DNA from: Gammaproteobacteria bacterium
Lineage (GTDB): Bacteria > Pseudomonadota > Gammaproteobacteria > SURF-13
Assembly: GCA_003599485.1 (NCBI GenBank)
Contig: QZKM01000033.1
Span: 1-33,351, forward strand
Direction of reading: 5' to 3'
DNA length: 33,351 nucleotides
Below the pieces are notes generated by a model. It did not search any database, was not told the DNA's origin, and worked only from the letters and a program-made list of their open reading frames with translations. The position numbers were made by a program, and so were the translations under genes. Below, in pieces: positions 16,472-25,584 of the stretch (positions within the stretch are counted from its first letter, which is position 1; every line of letters begins with the position of its first letter).

Positions 16472-18976
16472 ATGAAGAATATGTTGTTGCGCGTCCTCCT
16501 TGTTATCGAGGGCATAGAAGACGACGCCATGCGGATGACGCACGAGCTTACGCGCGCCGGTTATTGGGTGATAACGGAGCGCGCTGCCGCAGCGGACGCC
16601 CTGCGCGCGGCGCTGGAGCGCCGGTGGGACGTCGTGCTGTCGGACTACAGCCTGCCGCATTTCACCGCCCTGGAAGCGCTCTCCATCATCCAGCAGCACG
16701 ACCCTGATCTGCCGTTCATTATCGTCTCCGGCGCCATCGGCGAGGAACGCGCCGCGGAAGCGATGCGCCGCGGCGCGCGCGATTGCGTGGCGAAGGATAA
16801 TCTCACGCGCCTTCCCGCCGTGGTGGAACGCGAACTGCGCGAAGCGGAGGGGCGGCGCAGGCGCAAGCGGGCGGAACAGGCGCTGTTCGCCGGCGAGACG
16901 CGGCTGAAAGAGACGCAACGCCTCGCGCGTCTCGGCAGCTGGGAACTGGATCTCGTGAATAACGATCTCAAGTGGTCGGACGAGATCTACCGCATCTTCG
17001 AGATCGAACCCGCGCAGTTCGGCGCCTCGTACCAGGCCTTCCTCGATACGGTTCATCCCGACGATCGCGAACGGGTGAACCGCGCCTATACCGAATCGGT
17101 GCGGAACCGCATCCCCTGCGACATCGTGCACCGGCTGCGCATGAAGGACGGGCGCGTGAAATACGTGCACGAGCACTGCGAGACTTTCTACGATGGAGAA
17201 GGCCGGCCTCTGCGCTCCCTCGGCACGGTGCAGGACATCACCGGGCACAAACAGGCCGAGGACGCCCTGTTCCGCGAAAAGGAGCGTGCTCAGGTCACCT
17301 TGCAGTCCATCGGCGACGCCGTGGTCACCACCGACGCGCACGGGCTGGTCACTTATCTCAATCCCGCCGCCGAGCGGCTTACCGGCTGGGGCAACGATGA
17401 AGCGCAGGGCCAGGCTCTGCTGCGCATATTCAACGCCGTTCACGAGGACACGCGCGAGCCGCGCGAGTGCCCGGCCCTGCAGGCCCTGCGCGAGCGGCGC
17501 ATCATCGAGCTTAGCGCGCACACCTTGCTGATCCGGCGTGACGGGGTGGAGTTCGCGGTGGAGGACTCGGCCGCGCCCATCTTCAATCGTGCTGGCGACA
17601 TCATCGGCGCGGTGCTGGTGTTTCGTGACGTAAGCCACTCGCGTATGTTGACCAACCAGATCGCCTACCATGCGCGCCACGACGCCTTGACCGGCCTGCT
17701 CAACCGGCGCGAGTTCGAGTTGCATCTGGACCAGGCGCTGGAGAGCGCGCGCAATGAAGGCAAGCATCATGCGGTATGTTATCTGGACCTGGACCAGTTC
17801 AAGATGGTGAACGACACCTGCGGCCACGTCGCGGGCGATGAACTGCTCAAGCAGTTAAGCGCCAGGCTGCACAAGCATATCCGCGAAAACGACGTGCTGG
17901 CGCGCTTCGGCGGCGATGAATTCACCGTGCTGCTGGAGGGCTGCCCGCCGGACAAGGCCTGTGAAATCGCGGAATCCCTGCGCACCGTGGTAAATGAGTC
18001 GCGCTTCGCATGGGGGGATAAATCGTTCGAAATCAGCGCGAGTGTCGGCCTGGTGCCAGTCGGCTCCGGCAGCGGCAGCGCCGGCGACATCCTGGCCGCC
18101 GCGGACTCAGCCTGTTACGTAGCCAAATACCAGGGCCGCAACCGCGTGTACATGTATAACCCCAACGACAGCGCGCTCGCCGAGCGGCGCAGCGAGATGC
18201 AGTGGGCGGGCCGCCTGCAAAAAGCCCTGGAACAGGACGGTTTCCGTCTCTACTACCAAACCATGCTGCCGCTCAACCCCGGCCCCGGTGAAAACCAACA
18301 CGGTGAAGGCGAGCACTATGAAATCCTGCTGCGCAAACAGGACACGGAAGGCAACCTGGTGCTGCCCAACGCCTTCATCCCCGCCGCCGAACGCTACAAC
18401 CTGATGCCGGCCATAGACCGCTGGGTGATCCGTCATACACTCAAGGCGCTCGCCGCGCAACGCCAGGAGCATGCGGCATCCGCCTGCGCGATCAACCTCT
18501 CCGGCCAGTCGCTGTGCGATGACCGTTTCCTGGATTTTGTGATTGATGAGGTCAACCAGGCCGGGATCGTCCCCGCCCGCATCTGCTTCGAGATCACCGA
18601 GACCGCGGCCATCGCCAACCTGTCGCGCGCCATGCGCTTTATTTCCATGCTCAAGGGCATGGGCTGCCGCTTCGCGCTGGATGACTTCGGCAGCGGCCTG
18701 TCCTCGTTCGCCTATCTCAAGAACCTGCCGGTGGATTATCTCAAGATAGACGGCGGCTTCGTGCGCGGCATGGCGCGCGATCCGATAGACCACGCCATGG
18801 TCGAATCCATCAACCAGATCGGCCACGTGATGCGCATCCAGACCATCGCCGAATCGGTGGAGAGCGAGGACGTGCTCGCCGCGCTCAAAAAACTCGGCGT
18901 GGACTACGCGCAAGGCTACGCGCTGATGCAGCCGCAGCCCTGGTTACCGGACACCGCGCACAACCCTGCGCCGTAA
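16472..18976 (+). CDS. REC-PAS-PAS-GGDEF-EAL cyclic-di-GMP regulator
   Basis: An 834-residue protein with no membrane segment. The receiver domain (about 6-125) has the phosphoacceptor Asp58, Ser86 and Lys108, but the acidic pair reads Glu13-Gly14, so one magnesium-binding aspartate is missing. PAS domains follow at about 150-262 (with a PAC-like tail) and 275-395. GGDEF is intact at 480-484 with an RxxD site REND (471-474). The EAL domain reads Glu617-Ile-Leu in place of EAL, and FEITET, Asp737-Asp738 FGSG, LKIDG and AESVES are intact, so phosphodiesterase activity is plausible. The protein could both make and degrade c-di-GMP in response to phosphorelay and PAS signals. The ATG has no good Shine-Dalgarno. 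A candidate FNR promoter lies upstream. Confidence 0.93.
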   Translation: MKNMLLRVLLVIEGIEDDAMRMTHELTRAGYWVITERAAAADALRAALERRWDVVLSDYSLPHFTALEALSIIQQHDPDLPFIIVSGAIGEERAAEAMRRGARDCVAKDNLTRLPAVVERELREAEGRRRRKRAEQALFAGETRLKETQRLARLGSWELDLVNNDLKWSDEIYRIFEIEPAQFGASYQAFLDTVHPDDRERVNRAYTESVRNRIPCDIVHRLRMKDGRVKYVHEHCETFYDGEGRPLRSLGTVQDITGHKQAEDALFREKERAQVTLQSIGDAVVTTDAHGLVTYLNPAAERLTGWGNDEAQGQALLRIFNAVHEDTREPRECPALQALRERRIIELSAHTLLIRRDGVEFAVEDSAAPIFNRAGDIIGAVLVFRDVSHSRMLTNQIAYHARHDALTGLLNRREFELHLDQALESARNEGKHHAVCYLDLDQFKMVNDTCGHVAGDELLKQLSARLHKHIRENDVLARFGGDEFTVLLEGCPPDKACEIAESLRTVVNESRFAWGDKSFEISASVGLVPVGSGSGSAGDILAAADSACYVAKYQGRNRVYMYNPNDSALAERRSEMQWAGRLQKALEQDGFRLYYQTMLPLNPGPGENQHGEGEHYEILLRKQDTEGNLVLPNAFIPAAERYNLMPAIDRWVIRHTLKALAAQRQEHAASACAINLSGQSLCDDRFLDFVIDEVNQAGIVPARICFEITETAAIANLSRAMRFISMLKGMGCRFALDDFGSGLSSFAYLKNLPVDYLKIDGGFVRGMARDPIDHAMVESINQIGHVMRIQTIAESVESEDVLAALKKLGVDYAQGYALMQPQPWLPDTAHNPAP

Positions 18977-18994
18977 GAAAAGGCTGAAAATTTG

Positions 18995-19022
18995 CGCGCA
19001 ATCAGGTAAAGTGCGCGTTTTT
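18995..19022 (+). terminator. Rho-independent terminator after the REC-PAS-GGDEF-EAL gene
   Basis: A 6-bp stem CGCGCA / TGCGCG with an 11-base loop is followed directly by TTTTT (19018-19022). It lies 19 bases after the stop codon and 26 bases before rpe. The stem is short but GC-rich and the T-run is correctly placed. Confidence 0.5.
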
Positions 19023-19047
19023 ACAGCGTGTACTTACAGGTGTTCGC

Positions 19048-19725
19048 ATGACTGATTATCTTATCGCCCCCTCCATCCTCTCGGCCGATTTCGCGCGCCT
19101 GGGCGAAGAAGTGGACAACGTGCTCAAGGCCGGCGCCGACATCGTGCACTTCGACGTGATGGACAACCATTACGTGCCCAACCTCACCATCGGCCCGCTG
19201 GTGTGCGAGGCGCTGCGCAAGCACGGCGTCACCGCGCCCATAGACGTGCATCTTATGGTGAAGCCGGTGGATCGCATCATCCCCGACTTTGCCAAGGCGG
19301 GGGCCACATACATTACCTTCCATCCCGAAGCCACCGAGCACATAGACCGCTCGCTGCAACTGGTGAGGAGCCTCGGCTGCAAGTCCGGCCTGGTGTTCAA
19401 CCCGGCGACGCCGCTCGATCACCTGAAATACGTGATGGACAAGATAGACATGATTCTGCTCATGTCGGTCAACCCCGGCTTCGGCGGCCAGAGCTTCATT
19501 CCCGCCACCCTGCCCAAGCTGCGCGAGGCGCGCAAACTGATTGATGCCAGCGGCTGCAACATCCGCCTGGAAATAGACGGCGGCGTCAACACCGCCAACA
19601 TCCGCGAGATCGCCGAGGCGGGCGCGGACACCTTCGTCGCCGGCTCGGCCATCTTCAGCACCAAAGACTACCAGGCCACCATCGCCAAGATGCGGGATGA
19701 ATTAAAAAAAGTGGCTAGTAGCTAG
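19048..19725 (+). CDS. rpe: Ribulose-phosphate 3-epimerase
   Basis: A 225-residue (beta/alpha)8 epimerase that interconverts ribulose 5-phosphate and xylulose 5-phosphate in the pentose phosphate and Calvin cycles. The start [33 protein letters not shown] (metal His and catalytic Asp), [26 protein letters not shown] and [12 protein letters not shown] are all intact. The ATG at 19048 has AGGTG eight bases upstream. The final VASS and the TAG stop are encoded by a dispersed hairpin repeat (19711-19755), so the tail is probably of repeat origin. It heads the rpe-gph-trp series. Confidence 0.97.
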   Translation: MTDYLIAPSILSADFARLGEEVDNVLKAGADIVHFDVMDNHYVPNLTIGPLVCEALRKHGVTAPIDVHLMVKPVDRIIPDFAKAGATYITFHPEATEHIDRSLQLVRSLGCKSGLVFNPATPLDHLKYVMDKIDMILLMSVNPGFGGQSFIPATLPKLREARKLIDASGCNIRLEIDGGVNTANIREIAEAGADTFVAGSAIFSTKDYQATIAKMRDELKKVASS

Positions 19726-19755
19726 GAAAAGCGTTTTTGCCACGCTACTCGCTAC
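19711..19755. repeat. Dispersed hairpin repeat, copy 1 (rpe/gph junction)
   Basis: GTGGCTAGTAGCTAGG leads to an AAAAGCGTTTTT centre and ends GCTACTCGCTAC, forming an imperfect hairpin. Its reverse complement matches the copy at 22630-22677. It overlaps the last four codons and stop of rpe and ends shortly before the gph start. Confidence 0.75.
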
Positions 19756-19762
19756 TTAGATT

Positions 19763-20452
19763 ATGAAACTCAAAACCCCCAAAATGGTGTTGATAGATTT
19801 AGACGGCACGCTGGTGGACAGCGCGCCCGATCTCGCCTTCTGCGTGGACGAAACGCTCAAGCGCCTGGGTCTGCCGCCGCAGGGCCTGGAGCGGGTGCGC
19901 GACTGGGTGGGCAACGGCGTGGAAAAACTCATGCGCCGCGCGCTGACCGGCGACATCAACGGCGAGCCGGAAGCAACTCTGCTTCAGCGCGCCATGCCGG
20001 TTTTTCTGGAGCTGTACGACAACAACATCGCTGAGCGCAGCCGCTTATTCCCCGGCGTGCGCGAAGGCATGGCCGGGCTCAAGGCGCAAGGCATCCAGCT
20101 CGGCTGCGTCACCAACAAGATCGCGCGTTTTACCGAACCGCTGTTGAAGCGCCTCAGCGTGCGCGACGAGTTCGGCGTGGTGGTCAGCGGCGACACGCTG
20201 GCGCAGAAAAAACCGCACCCCGCGCCGCTGCTCTACGCCGCGCGCTTTTTTAACGTGGCGCCGCAGGAGTCGCTCATGGTGGGCGACTCGGTGCACGACG
20301 TGGAGGCCGCGCGCGCGGCGGGCTTCCAGATCGCCTGCGTGAGCTACGGCTACAACCACGGCGAAGACATCCGCGCCGCCCACCCTGACGCGGTGATAGA
20401 TTCTTTGGTAGAATTGGCGGAAGGCCTTAAACAAAACCGGGCGGTTGCTTAA
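19763..20452 (+). CDS. gph: Phosphoglycolate phosphatase, HAD superfamily
   Basis: A 229-residue HAD hydrolase. Motif I is LIDLDGTLVDSAPDL (two catalytic aspartates), motif II is around GCVTNK, motif III includes the lysine in QKKPHPAP, and motif IV is MVGDSVHDVEAARAAG. It dephosphorylates 2-phosphoglycolate; the position between rpe and trpE is classical for gph in gammaproteobacteria. The ATG at 19763 lacks a clear Shine-Dalgarno because the sequence immediately upstream is the hairpin repeat. Translation may depend on coupling or on the repeat being unfolded. HAD specificity cannot be proven from sequence, but context is strong. Confidence 0.93.
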   Translation: MKLKTPKMVLIDLDGTLVDSAPDLAFCVDETLKRLGLPPQGLERVRDWVGNGVEKLMRRALTGDINGEPEATLLQRAMPVFLELYDNNIAERSRLFPGVREGMAGLKAQGIQLGCVTNKIARFTEPLLKRLSVRDEFGVVVSGDTLAQKKPHPAPLLYAARFFNVAPQESLMVGDSVHDVEAARAAGFQIACVSYGYNHGEDIRAAHPDAVIDSLVELAEGLKQNRAVA

Positions 20453-20459
20453 CGAGACT

Positions 20460-20534
20460 ATGGAACAATACGGACACCGTGCAACGCGATGGCGTGCCTG
20501 ATCGCAGGCCTTGAGGCCGCACGTTGTCTTTTTT
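20460..20534 (+). promoter_or_regulatory. Possible trp leader peptide and attenuator
   Basis: Eight bases after gph, an ATG opens a 13-codon frame (20460-20501) reading MEQYGHRATRWRA, with one Trp two codons before the end. It overlaps a stem GCGAT/ATCGC (20486-20505). A second stem GCaGGCC-TTGA-GGCCGC (20504-20520) follows, and a long pairing CAACG/CGTTG (20482-20526) would close both. A six-T run lies at 20529-20534. This resembles a transcription attenuator before trpE. Only one Trp codon and no good ribosome site make it tentative. Confidence 0.35.
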
Positions 20535-20561
20535 CCATAACGATCTCGATGAGCGACACGC

Positions 20562-22061
20562 ATGACACCGCAACTTTTTCACACCCTGGCCGCCCAGGGC
20601 TATAACCGCATCCCGCTGGTACGCGAGGTGCTGGCCGACCTCGACACGCCGTTAAGCGCCTATCTCAAGCTCGCCGCTGAGCCCTATTCGTATTTATTCG
20701 AATCGGTGCAGGGCGGCGAGAAGTGGGGGCGCTATTCCATCATCGGCCTGCCCTGCCGCACCGTGCTGCGCGTGTTCGGGCACGACATCCGCGTGGAAAA
20801 AGACGGCGCCGTCATCGAGCGGGTGCAAAGCCATGATCCGCTCGACTGGATCGAGCAATTCCAGGCGCGCTATAAAATCGCGCCCGCCGCCGGGCTGCCG
20901 CGCTTCACCGGCGGGCTGGTGGGTTACTTCGGCTACGACACGGTGCGCTACATCGAACCGCGTCTTGCCAAACACAGCAAGCCCGACGCGCTCGGCACGC
21001 CGGATATCCTGCTCATGGTGTCGGACGAAGTGGTGGTGTTCGATAACCTGAGCGGCAAGCTGCATCTGGTGATCCACGTCAACCCGGCCATAGATAACGC
21101 CTGGGACAAGGCGCACGCGCGCCTGGATGAGTTGTGCGCGCGCCTGCAACGCGCCGCGCCGCGCCCGGTGGAGCCTGCGCCCGCGCCGATCAGCGAAGCC
21201 GACTTCGTGTCCGGCTTCACCCGGCAGGGTTTCGAGCAGGCCGTCGCGCGCGCCAAGCACTACATCGTCGAGGGCGACATCATGCAGGTGGTGCTGGCGC
21301 AGCGCCTGTCCGCGCCGTACCAGGGCAGCGCGCTCAATTTCTACCGCGCGCTGCGCGGCTTGAATCCGTCGCCGTATATGTTCTATCTTGATCTGGGCGA
21401 TTGTCAGATAGCCGGTTCCTCGCCGGAGATACTGACGCGGGTGGAAGACGGCGTCATCACCGTGCGCCCCATCGCCGGCACGCGCCGGCGCGGCGTCACC
21501 GAACAGGAGGATCGCGCGCTGGAAACGGAACTGCTCGCCGACCCGAAGGAGCGCGCCGAGCATCTGATGCTGATAGACCTGGGGCGCAACGACGTGGGGC
21601 GCGTGGCCGAGACCGGCAGCGTACAGGTCACGGAAAAAATGGTCATCGAACGCTACTCGCACGTGATGCACATCGTGTCCAACGTGACCGGAAAATTAAA
21701 ACACGGCATGACGGCGCTGGACGCCCTGCGCGCCACCTTTCCCGCCGGCACCGTGAGCGGCGCGCCCAAAATCCGCGCCATGGAGATCATCGCCGAGCTG
21801 GAGCCGGTGAAGCGCGGCATCTATTCCGGCGCGGTGGGCTATCTGGGCTGGAACGGCAACATGGACACCGCGATCGCGATACGCACCGCGCTGCTCAAGG
21901 ACGGCGTGCTGCACGTGCAGGCGGGCGCGGGAATCGTGGCCGATTCGGTGCCGCGCACGGAGTGGGAGGAGACCATGAGCAAGGCGCGCGCGCTGGTGAG
22001 CGCGGCGGTCACGGCCTCGCGCGGGCTGGATGTGACGGCGGAGGCAACGCCATGCTCCTGA
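20562..22061 (+). CDS. trpE: Anthranilate synthase component I
   Basis: A 499-residue chorismate-binding enzyme that makes anthranilate with ammonia supplied by TrpG. The N-terminal [20 protein letters not shown] region contains the LxxxxxS tryptophan-feedback element. The catalytic C-terminus is full length: [67 protein letters not shown] and [12 protein letters not shown]. The ATG at 20562 is taken as start since the conserved N-terminus follows directly. The stop overlaps trpG by 10 bases, giving coupled translation of the two subunits. Confidence 0.97.
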   Translation: MTPQLFHTLAAQGYNRIPLVREVLADLDTPLSAYLKLAAEPYSYLFESVQGGEKWGRYSIIGLPCRTVLRVFGHDIRVEKDGAVIERVQSHDPLDWIEQFQARYKIAPAAGLPRFTGGLVGYFGYDTVRYIEPRLAKHSKPDALGTPDILLMVSDEVVVFDNLSGKLHLVIHVNPAIDNAWDKAHARLDELCARLQRAAPRPVEPAPAPISEADFVSGFTRQGFEQAVARAKHYIVEGDIMQVVLAQRLSAPYQGSALNFYRALRGLNPSPYMFYLDLGDCQIAGSSPEILTRVEDGVITVRPIAGTRRRGVTEQEDRALETELLADPKERAEHLMLIDLGRNDVGRVAETGSVQVTEKMVIERYSHVMHIVSNVTGKLKHGMTALDALRATFPAGTVSGAPKIRAMEIIAELEPVKRGIYSGAVGYLGWNGNMDTAIAIRTALLKDGVLHVQAGAGIVADSVPRTEWEETMSKARALVSAAVTASRGLDVTAEATPCS

Positions 22062-22633
22062 TGATAGACAACTACGACTCCTTCACCTATAACCTGGTGC
22101 AATATCTGGGCGAACTGGGCGCGGACGTGCGCGTGTTCCGCAACGATCAGATCACGGTGCAGGAGATCGGGAAACTTGCGCCCGCGCGCATCGTGATCTC
22201 GCCCGGCCCATGCACGCCCAATGAGGCCGGCGTGTCGGTGGATACGATCAGGCAATTCGCGGGCAAGATTCCCATCCTGGGCGTATGCCTCGGCCATCAA
22301 AGCATCGGCCAGGCATTCGGCGGCAGGATCGTGCACGCGCGCGAGCTGATGCACGGCAAGACCTCGATGATACATCACACCGGCAAGGGCGTGTTCCAGG
22401 GCCTGCCCGATCCGTTTGAGGCCACACGCTATCACTCGCTGGTGATTGAAAAGCCGTCGCTGCCGGAGTGCCTGGAAATCACCGCCTGGACCGAAGACGC
22501 CCAGGGCAATCTGGACGAAATCATGGGCGTGCGCCACAGGACGCTCAACGTCGAGGGTGTGCAGTTTCATCCTGAGTCCATACTGACCCAATACGGGCAT
22601 GATCTGCTGAAAAATTTTTTATCGAACAAGTAG
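22052..22633 (+). CDS. trpG: Anthranilate synthase component II, glutamine amidotransferase
   Basis: A 193-residue class I glutamine amidotransferase. The start [19 protein letters not shown] is typical, the nucleophile Cys lies in [16 protein letters not shown] and the His-Glu of the triad in [13 protein letters not shown]. It provides ammonia to TrpE, and in some bacteria also serves PabB. I chose ATG 22052, which lies inside the trpE end; an alternative ATG at 22061 overlaps the trpE stop. The TAG stop at 22631-22633 is the first bases of a dispersed repeat, so the reading frame is closed by repeat DNA. Confidence 0.97.
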   Translation: MLLMIDNYDSFTYNLVQYLGELGADVRVFRNDQITVQEIGKLAPARIVISPGPCTPNEAGVSVDTIRQFAGKIPILGVCLGHQSIGQAFGGRIVHARELMHGKTSMIHHTGKGVFQGLPDPFEATRYHSLVIEKPSLPECLEITAWTEDAQGNLDEIMGVRHRTLNVEGVQFHPESILTQYGHDLLKNFLSNK

Positions 22634-22681
22634 CGAGTAGCCAGGTAAAAACGCTTTTACTCGTTACTAGCCACTCGCCAC
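22630..22681. repeat. Dispersed hairpin repeat, copy 2 (trpG/trpD junction)
   Basis: GTAGCGAGTAGCCAGG leads to TAAAAACGCTTTTAC, and the end TACTAGCCACTCGCCAC is complementary to the beginning. It matches the reverse complement of the copy at 19711-19755. It supplies the trpG stop codon and ends about 10 bases before the trpD start. A degenerate half-copy (CTGCTACTTGCTGCTTTTTTG) sits between trpD and trpC at about 23729-23749. Confidence 0.75.
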
Positions 22682-22691
22682 TGAGGTAATC

Positions 22692-23717
22692 ATGGACATG
22701 CAAACCGCCATCCGCGCCGTCACTGAGCGGCGCGACTTGTCAGAAGATGAAATGACCGCCGTGATGGAGATCATCATGGGCGGCCAGGCCACGCCCGCCC
22801 AGATCGGCGGCTTTCTCATCGGCCTGCGCATGAAGGGTGAAACCATCGGGGAGATTGCGGCGGCGGCGCGCGTGATGCGCGATCTCGCCGTCAAGGTCGA
22901 GGCGCCTGCCGAATATCTGGTGGACACCTGCGGCACCGGCGGCGACGGCGCGCATACCTTCAACATCTCGACGGCGAGCGCCTTCGTGGCCGCGGCGGCC
23001 GGCGCGCGCGTCGCCAAGCACGGCAACCGCTCGGTGTCGAGCAAATCGGGCAGCGCCGACGTGCTGGAGGAGGCGGGCGTGAATCTTGACCTCACGCCGC
23101 AGCAGGTCGCCGCGTGCATCGAAAAAACCGGCGTGGGATTTTTATTCGCGCCCCGGCACCACGGCGCCATGAAGCACGCCATCGGCCCCCGGCGCGAGAT
23201 GGGCGTGCGCACCCTCTTTAATTTACTGGGCCCGCTCACCAACCCGGCGGGCGCGCGCAACCAACTGCTCGGCGTGTGGAGCGCGGGCTGGCTGACGCCC
23301 ATTGCCGAAGCGCTGGCGCGCCTGGGCAGCCGCCACGTCATGGTGGTGAACGCCGAGGACGGACTGGACGAAATCAGCATCGCCGAGCCCACGCACGTGG
23401 CGGAATTGAAGGAGGGAGAAATCACGCGCTATGTCATTGCGCCGGAGGAGTTTGGGCTGGCGCGCGCCGATCTCGCCGGCCTCATCGTCGAGAGCCCCGC
23501 GCAAAGCCTGACGCTTATGCGCGCGGCGCTGGATAACGTCCCCGGCGCGGCGCGCGACATCGTGTCGTTCAATGCCGGCGCGGCGATTTACGTGGCGGGC
23601 GCCGCGGAAACTTTGGAACAGGGTGTGCGCAAGGCGCAAGCGGCCATCGCCAGCGGCGCGGCGCGTGAGAAACTCGAAGCGCTGATCCGTTACACACAAA
23701 ATTTCAAGACGGCCTGA
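22692..23717 (+). CDS. trpD: Anthranilate phosphoribosyltransferase
   Basis: A 341-residue enzyme transferring phosphoribosyl from PRPP to anthranilate. The helical N-terminus contains [20 protein letters not shown]. The PRPP-binding loop is [18 protein letters not shown], followed by [29 protein letters not shown] and [11 protein letters not shown]. The active-site DGLDE acidic pair is visible as [10 protein letters not shown]. The ATG at 22692 follows GAGG eight bases upstream. It is separate from trpG, not fused. Confidence 0.97.
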   Translation: MDMQTAIRAVTERRDLSEDEMTAVMEIIMGGQATPAQIGGFLIGLRMKGETIGEIAAAARVMRDLAVKVEAPAEYLVDTCGTGGDGAHTFNISTASAFVAAAAGARVAKHGNRSVSSKSGSADVLEEAGVNLDLTPQQVAACIEKTGVGFLFAPRHHGAMKHAIGPRREMGVRTLFNLLGPLTNPAGARNQLLGVWSAGWLTPIAEALARLGSRHVMVVNAEDGLDEISIAEPTHVAELKEGEITRYVIAPEEFGLARADLAGLIVESPAQSLTLMRAALDNVPGAARDIVSFNAGAAIYVAGAAETLEQGVRKAQAAIASGAAREKLEALIRYTQNFKTA

Positions 23718-23748
23718 ATCCATATTTCCTGCTACTTGCTGCTTTTTT

Positions 23749-24549
23749 GTGAAACCCGACATCCTGCAAAAAATACTCATGCGCAAGGCCGAAGAAGTCG
23801 CCGGGCGCAGCACCGCATTGCCGTTACGCGAGTTGAGTCAACGCGCCGCCACCGCGTCCGCGCCGCGCGGCTTTACCGCCGCCATTGAAGCAAAAATCCG
23901 GCGCGGTGAGGCGGCGGTAATTGCCGAGATCAAAAAGGCCTCACCCAGCCAAGGCGTGATACGCGCCGATTTCCGTCCCGCCGAGATCGCTCAATCCTAT
24001 GAGCGCGCGGGCGCGGCGTGTCTGTCGGTGCTCACCGACCGGGATTTTTTCCAGGGCGACGACAGCCATCTGCAACAGGCGCGCGCGGCGGCATTGCTCC
24101 CCGTATTGCGCAAGGACTTCATCATTGACGCCTATCAGGTCTACGAGGCGCGCGTCCTCGGCGCGGACTGCATCCTGCTCATCGCCGCCGCCCTGGATGA
24201 CGCGCAGTTGCAGGAGTTCACCGGCCTGGCCGCACACCTCGGCATGGACGTGCTGGTCGAGGTGCACGATGCCGATGAGCTGGAACTCGCGCTGGCGCTG
24301 GATACCCCGCTTATCGGCATCAACAACCGCAACCTGCGCACCTTTGAGACCACGCTCTCCACCACGCTCGACCTGCTCGATAACATTCCTCACGACCGCA
24401 CCGTGGTGACGGAAAGCGGCATCCACACCCCACAGGACGTCGCACTGCTGCGCGCGCGCGGCGTGCACGCGTTTCTGGTGGGCGAAGCCTTCATGCGCGC
24501 CCCCGACCCCGGCGCCGAGCTTGCCAGACTGTTTTCTGGACACCTCTAA
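23749..24549 (+). CDS. trpC: Indole-3-glycerol-phosphate synthase
   Basis: A 266-residue (beta/alpha)8 enzyme. Recognised segments are [16 protein letters not shown] (catalytic Lys), [51 protein letters not shown] and [12 protein letters not shown]. It closes the indole ring in tryptophan synthesis. There is no PRAI (TrpF) domain, so trpF is elsewhere. I chose GTG 23749 since the conserved [13 protein letters not shown] follows; no ribosome site is visible because a degenerate copy of the hairpin repeat precedes it. It is the last trp gene here; trpF, trpB and trpA are absent. Confidence 0.95.
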   Translation: MKPDILQKILMRKAEEVAGRSTALPLRELSQRAATASAPRGFTAAIEAKIRRGEAAVIAEIKKASPSQGVIRADFRPAEIAQSYERAGAACLSVLTDRDFFQGDDSHLQQARAAALLPVLRKDFIIDAYQVYEARVLGADCILLIAAALDDAQLQEFTGLAAHLGMDVLVEVHDADELELALALDTPLIGINNRNLRTFETTLSTTLDLLDNIPHDRTVVTESGIHTPQDVALLRARGVHAFLVGEAFMRAPDPGAELARLFSGHL

Positions 24550-24601
24550 AAATCCGCTGAAGCTACGATGGCAGCGATGATGAATAAAACCCGATTTGGG
24601 G

Positions 24602-24607
24602 TATACT
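24602..24607 (+). promoter_or_regulatory. -10 element for the DUF4160 gene
   Basis: TATACT ends six bases before the GTG start of the DUF4160 gene. No Shine-Dalgarno fits in between, so a leaderless transcript is likely. No good -35 is visible in the 17 bases upstream. Confidence 0.4.
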
Positions 24608-24613
24608 TTCCAT

Positions 24614-24856
24614 GTGCCGACCATCCTGAAGGCAGGGGCCTATCGCTTCTTTTTCTACGCCGGGGACCGTGACGAGCCCCCGCATATTCATATTGAGCAT
24701 GACGATAAACTCGCAAAATTCTGGCTGGAACCGGTGCGCTTGCAGAGCAGCGGGGGCTTTTCCAGGGTTGAAATCTCGCGCATCCAGCGCCTGGTTATTG
24801 ATCATCGCTCTCAATTGATAAAGGCATGGCATGACTATTTCCGCAATTCAGATTGA
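24614..24856 (+). CDS. DUF4160 domain protein
   Basis: An 80-residue protein with the DUF4160 signature: TILKAGAYRFFFYAGDRDEPPHIHIEH. Similar proteins start at this methionine (MPTI). I chose the GTG at 24614 over the TTG at 24596, which lies in the promoter. Its 3' end overlaps the next gene (DUF2442) by 26 bases. These two families are frequently adjacent and have been proposed as a toxin-antitoxin-like pair. Which partner is toxic cannot be read here. No catalytic motif is recognisable, apart from the conserved PPHIHIEH histidines. Confidence 0.85.
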   Translation: MPTILKAGAYRFFFYAGDRDEPPHIHIEHDDKLAKFWLEPVRLQSSGGFSRVEISRIQRLVIDHRSQLIKAWHDYFRNSD

Positions 24857-25133
24857 AATCCCGCATGCTGAAAATGTTACGGTCACAGAGGACACCCTCT
24901 CGGTTGATCTCAGTGATGGCCGCACCATTTCTGCCCCGGTAGCCTGGTATCCCCGGTTGCAGCACGCCAGTCAAGCGGAACGTAAGCATTGGCGTCTGAT
25001 CGGCAAGGGAGTCGGCATTCATTGGGAAGACCTTGATGAAGATATCAGCGTAGAGGGGCTGCTCGCGGGCAAGCCCTCCGGCGAAAGCCAGGAGTCTTTT
25101 AAAAAGTGGCTATCCACACGAACATCCGCCTGA
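24831..25133 (+). CDS. DUF2442 domain protein
   Basis: A 100-residue DUF2442 protein. The characteristic core is LSVDLSDGRTISAPVAWYPRLQHA, then LIGKGVGIHWEDLDEDISVEGLLAGKP. It is translated from an ATG inside the end of the DUF4160 gene, so both are produced from one message. DUF2442 proteins are usually assigned to a NifB/helix-turn-helix-associated or antitoxin-like role on the basis of gene context; the specific function is unknown. The last 20 residues beyond GKP are variable. Confidence 0.87.
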   Translation: MTISAIQIEIPHAENVTVTEDTLSVDLSDGRTISAPVAWYPRLQHASQAERKHWRLIGKGVGIHWEDLDEDISVEGLLAGKPSGESQESFKKWLSTRTSA

Positions 25134-25158
25134 CGCCTGCCCGTCTTTGCCGTCCGTG

Positions 25159-25578
25159 ATGAAAGCCCGCGTAAAATGGATTGAGCACAGCACCTTTGTC
25201 GCACAAAGCGGCAGCGGCCACTCGGTGGTGCTGGACGGGCCGCCGGAGGCGGGCGGGCAGAATCTCGGCGTGCGCCCGATGGAAATGGTGCTGCTGGGTT
25301 TGGGCGGCTGCACCGCGTTTGACGTGGTGGACATCCTCAGGAAAAAGCGCGAGCCGGTCACCGGCTGCGCGGTGGAGATCGAGGCCGAGCGCGCCGAAAC
25401 CGTGCCCAAGGTATTCACCAAAATCCACGTGCGTTACATCGTCACCGGCAAGAACGTCAAGGAAGAATCCGTCAGGCAGGCCGTGGAGCTGTCGGCGGAA
25501 AAGTATTGCTCGGTATCCATCATGCTGGGCAAAACGGCGCGCATGACGCACGACTACCAAATCCTCAACGAGGCCTGA
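25159..25578 (+). CDS. OsmC/Ohr-family protein (YhfA-like)
   Basis: A 139-residue OsmC-fold protein. The two redox cysteines are visible: Cys51 in GLGGCTAFDVVDIL and Cys117 in AEKYCSVSIMLG. The first lies at the start of the long central helix. The family includes peroxidases for organic hydroperoxides and uncharacterised YhfA-type proteins; the spacing and KKREPVTGCAVEIEAERAE segment resemble the YhfA branch. I chose ATG 25159. It is preceded by the DUF2442 gene at a distance of 26 bases and followed by a VOC gene, and may share their transcript. Confidence 0.9.
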   Translation: MKARVKWIEHSTFVAQSGSGHSVVLDGPPEAGGQNLGVRPMEMVLLGLGGCTAFDVVDILRKKREPVTGCAVEIEAERAETVPKVFTKIHVRYIVTGKNVKEESVRQAVELSAEKYCSVSIMLGKTARMTHDYQILNEA

Positions 25579-25584
25579 CCGGCG

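Noticed and set aside
16331-17827. A 498-codon open frame antisense to the REC-PAS-GGDEF-EAL gene
   Set aside because: Same reasoning: complete domains on the opposite strand, no recognisable product on this one.
21401-22051. Long in-frame upstream extension of trpG inside trpE
   Set aside because: The extension is the wrong-frame reading of trpE. TrpG homologues begin at the [11 protein letters not shown] start at 22052.
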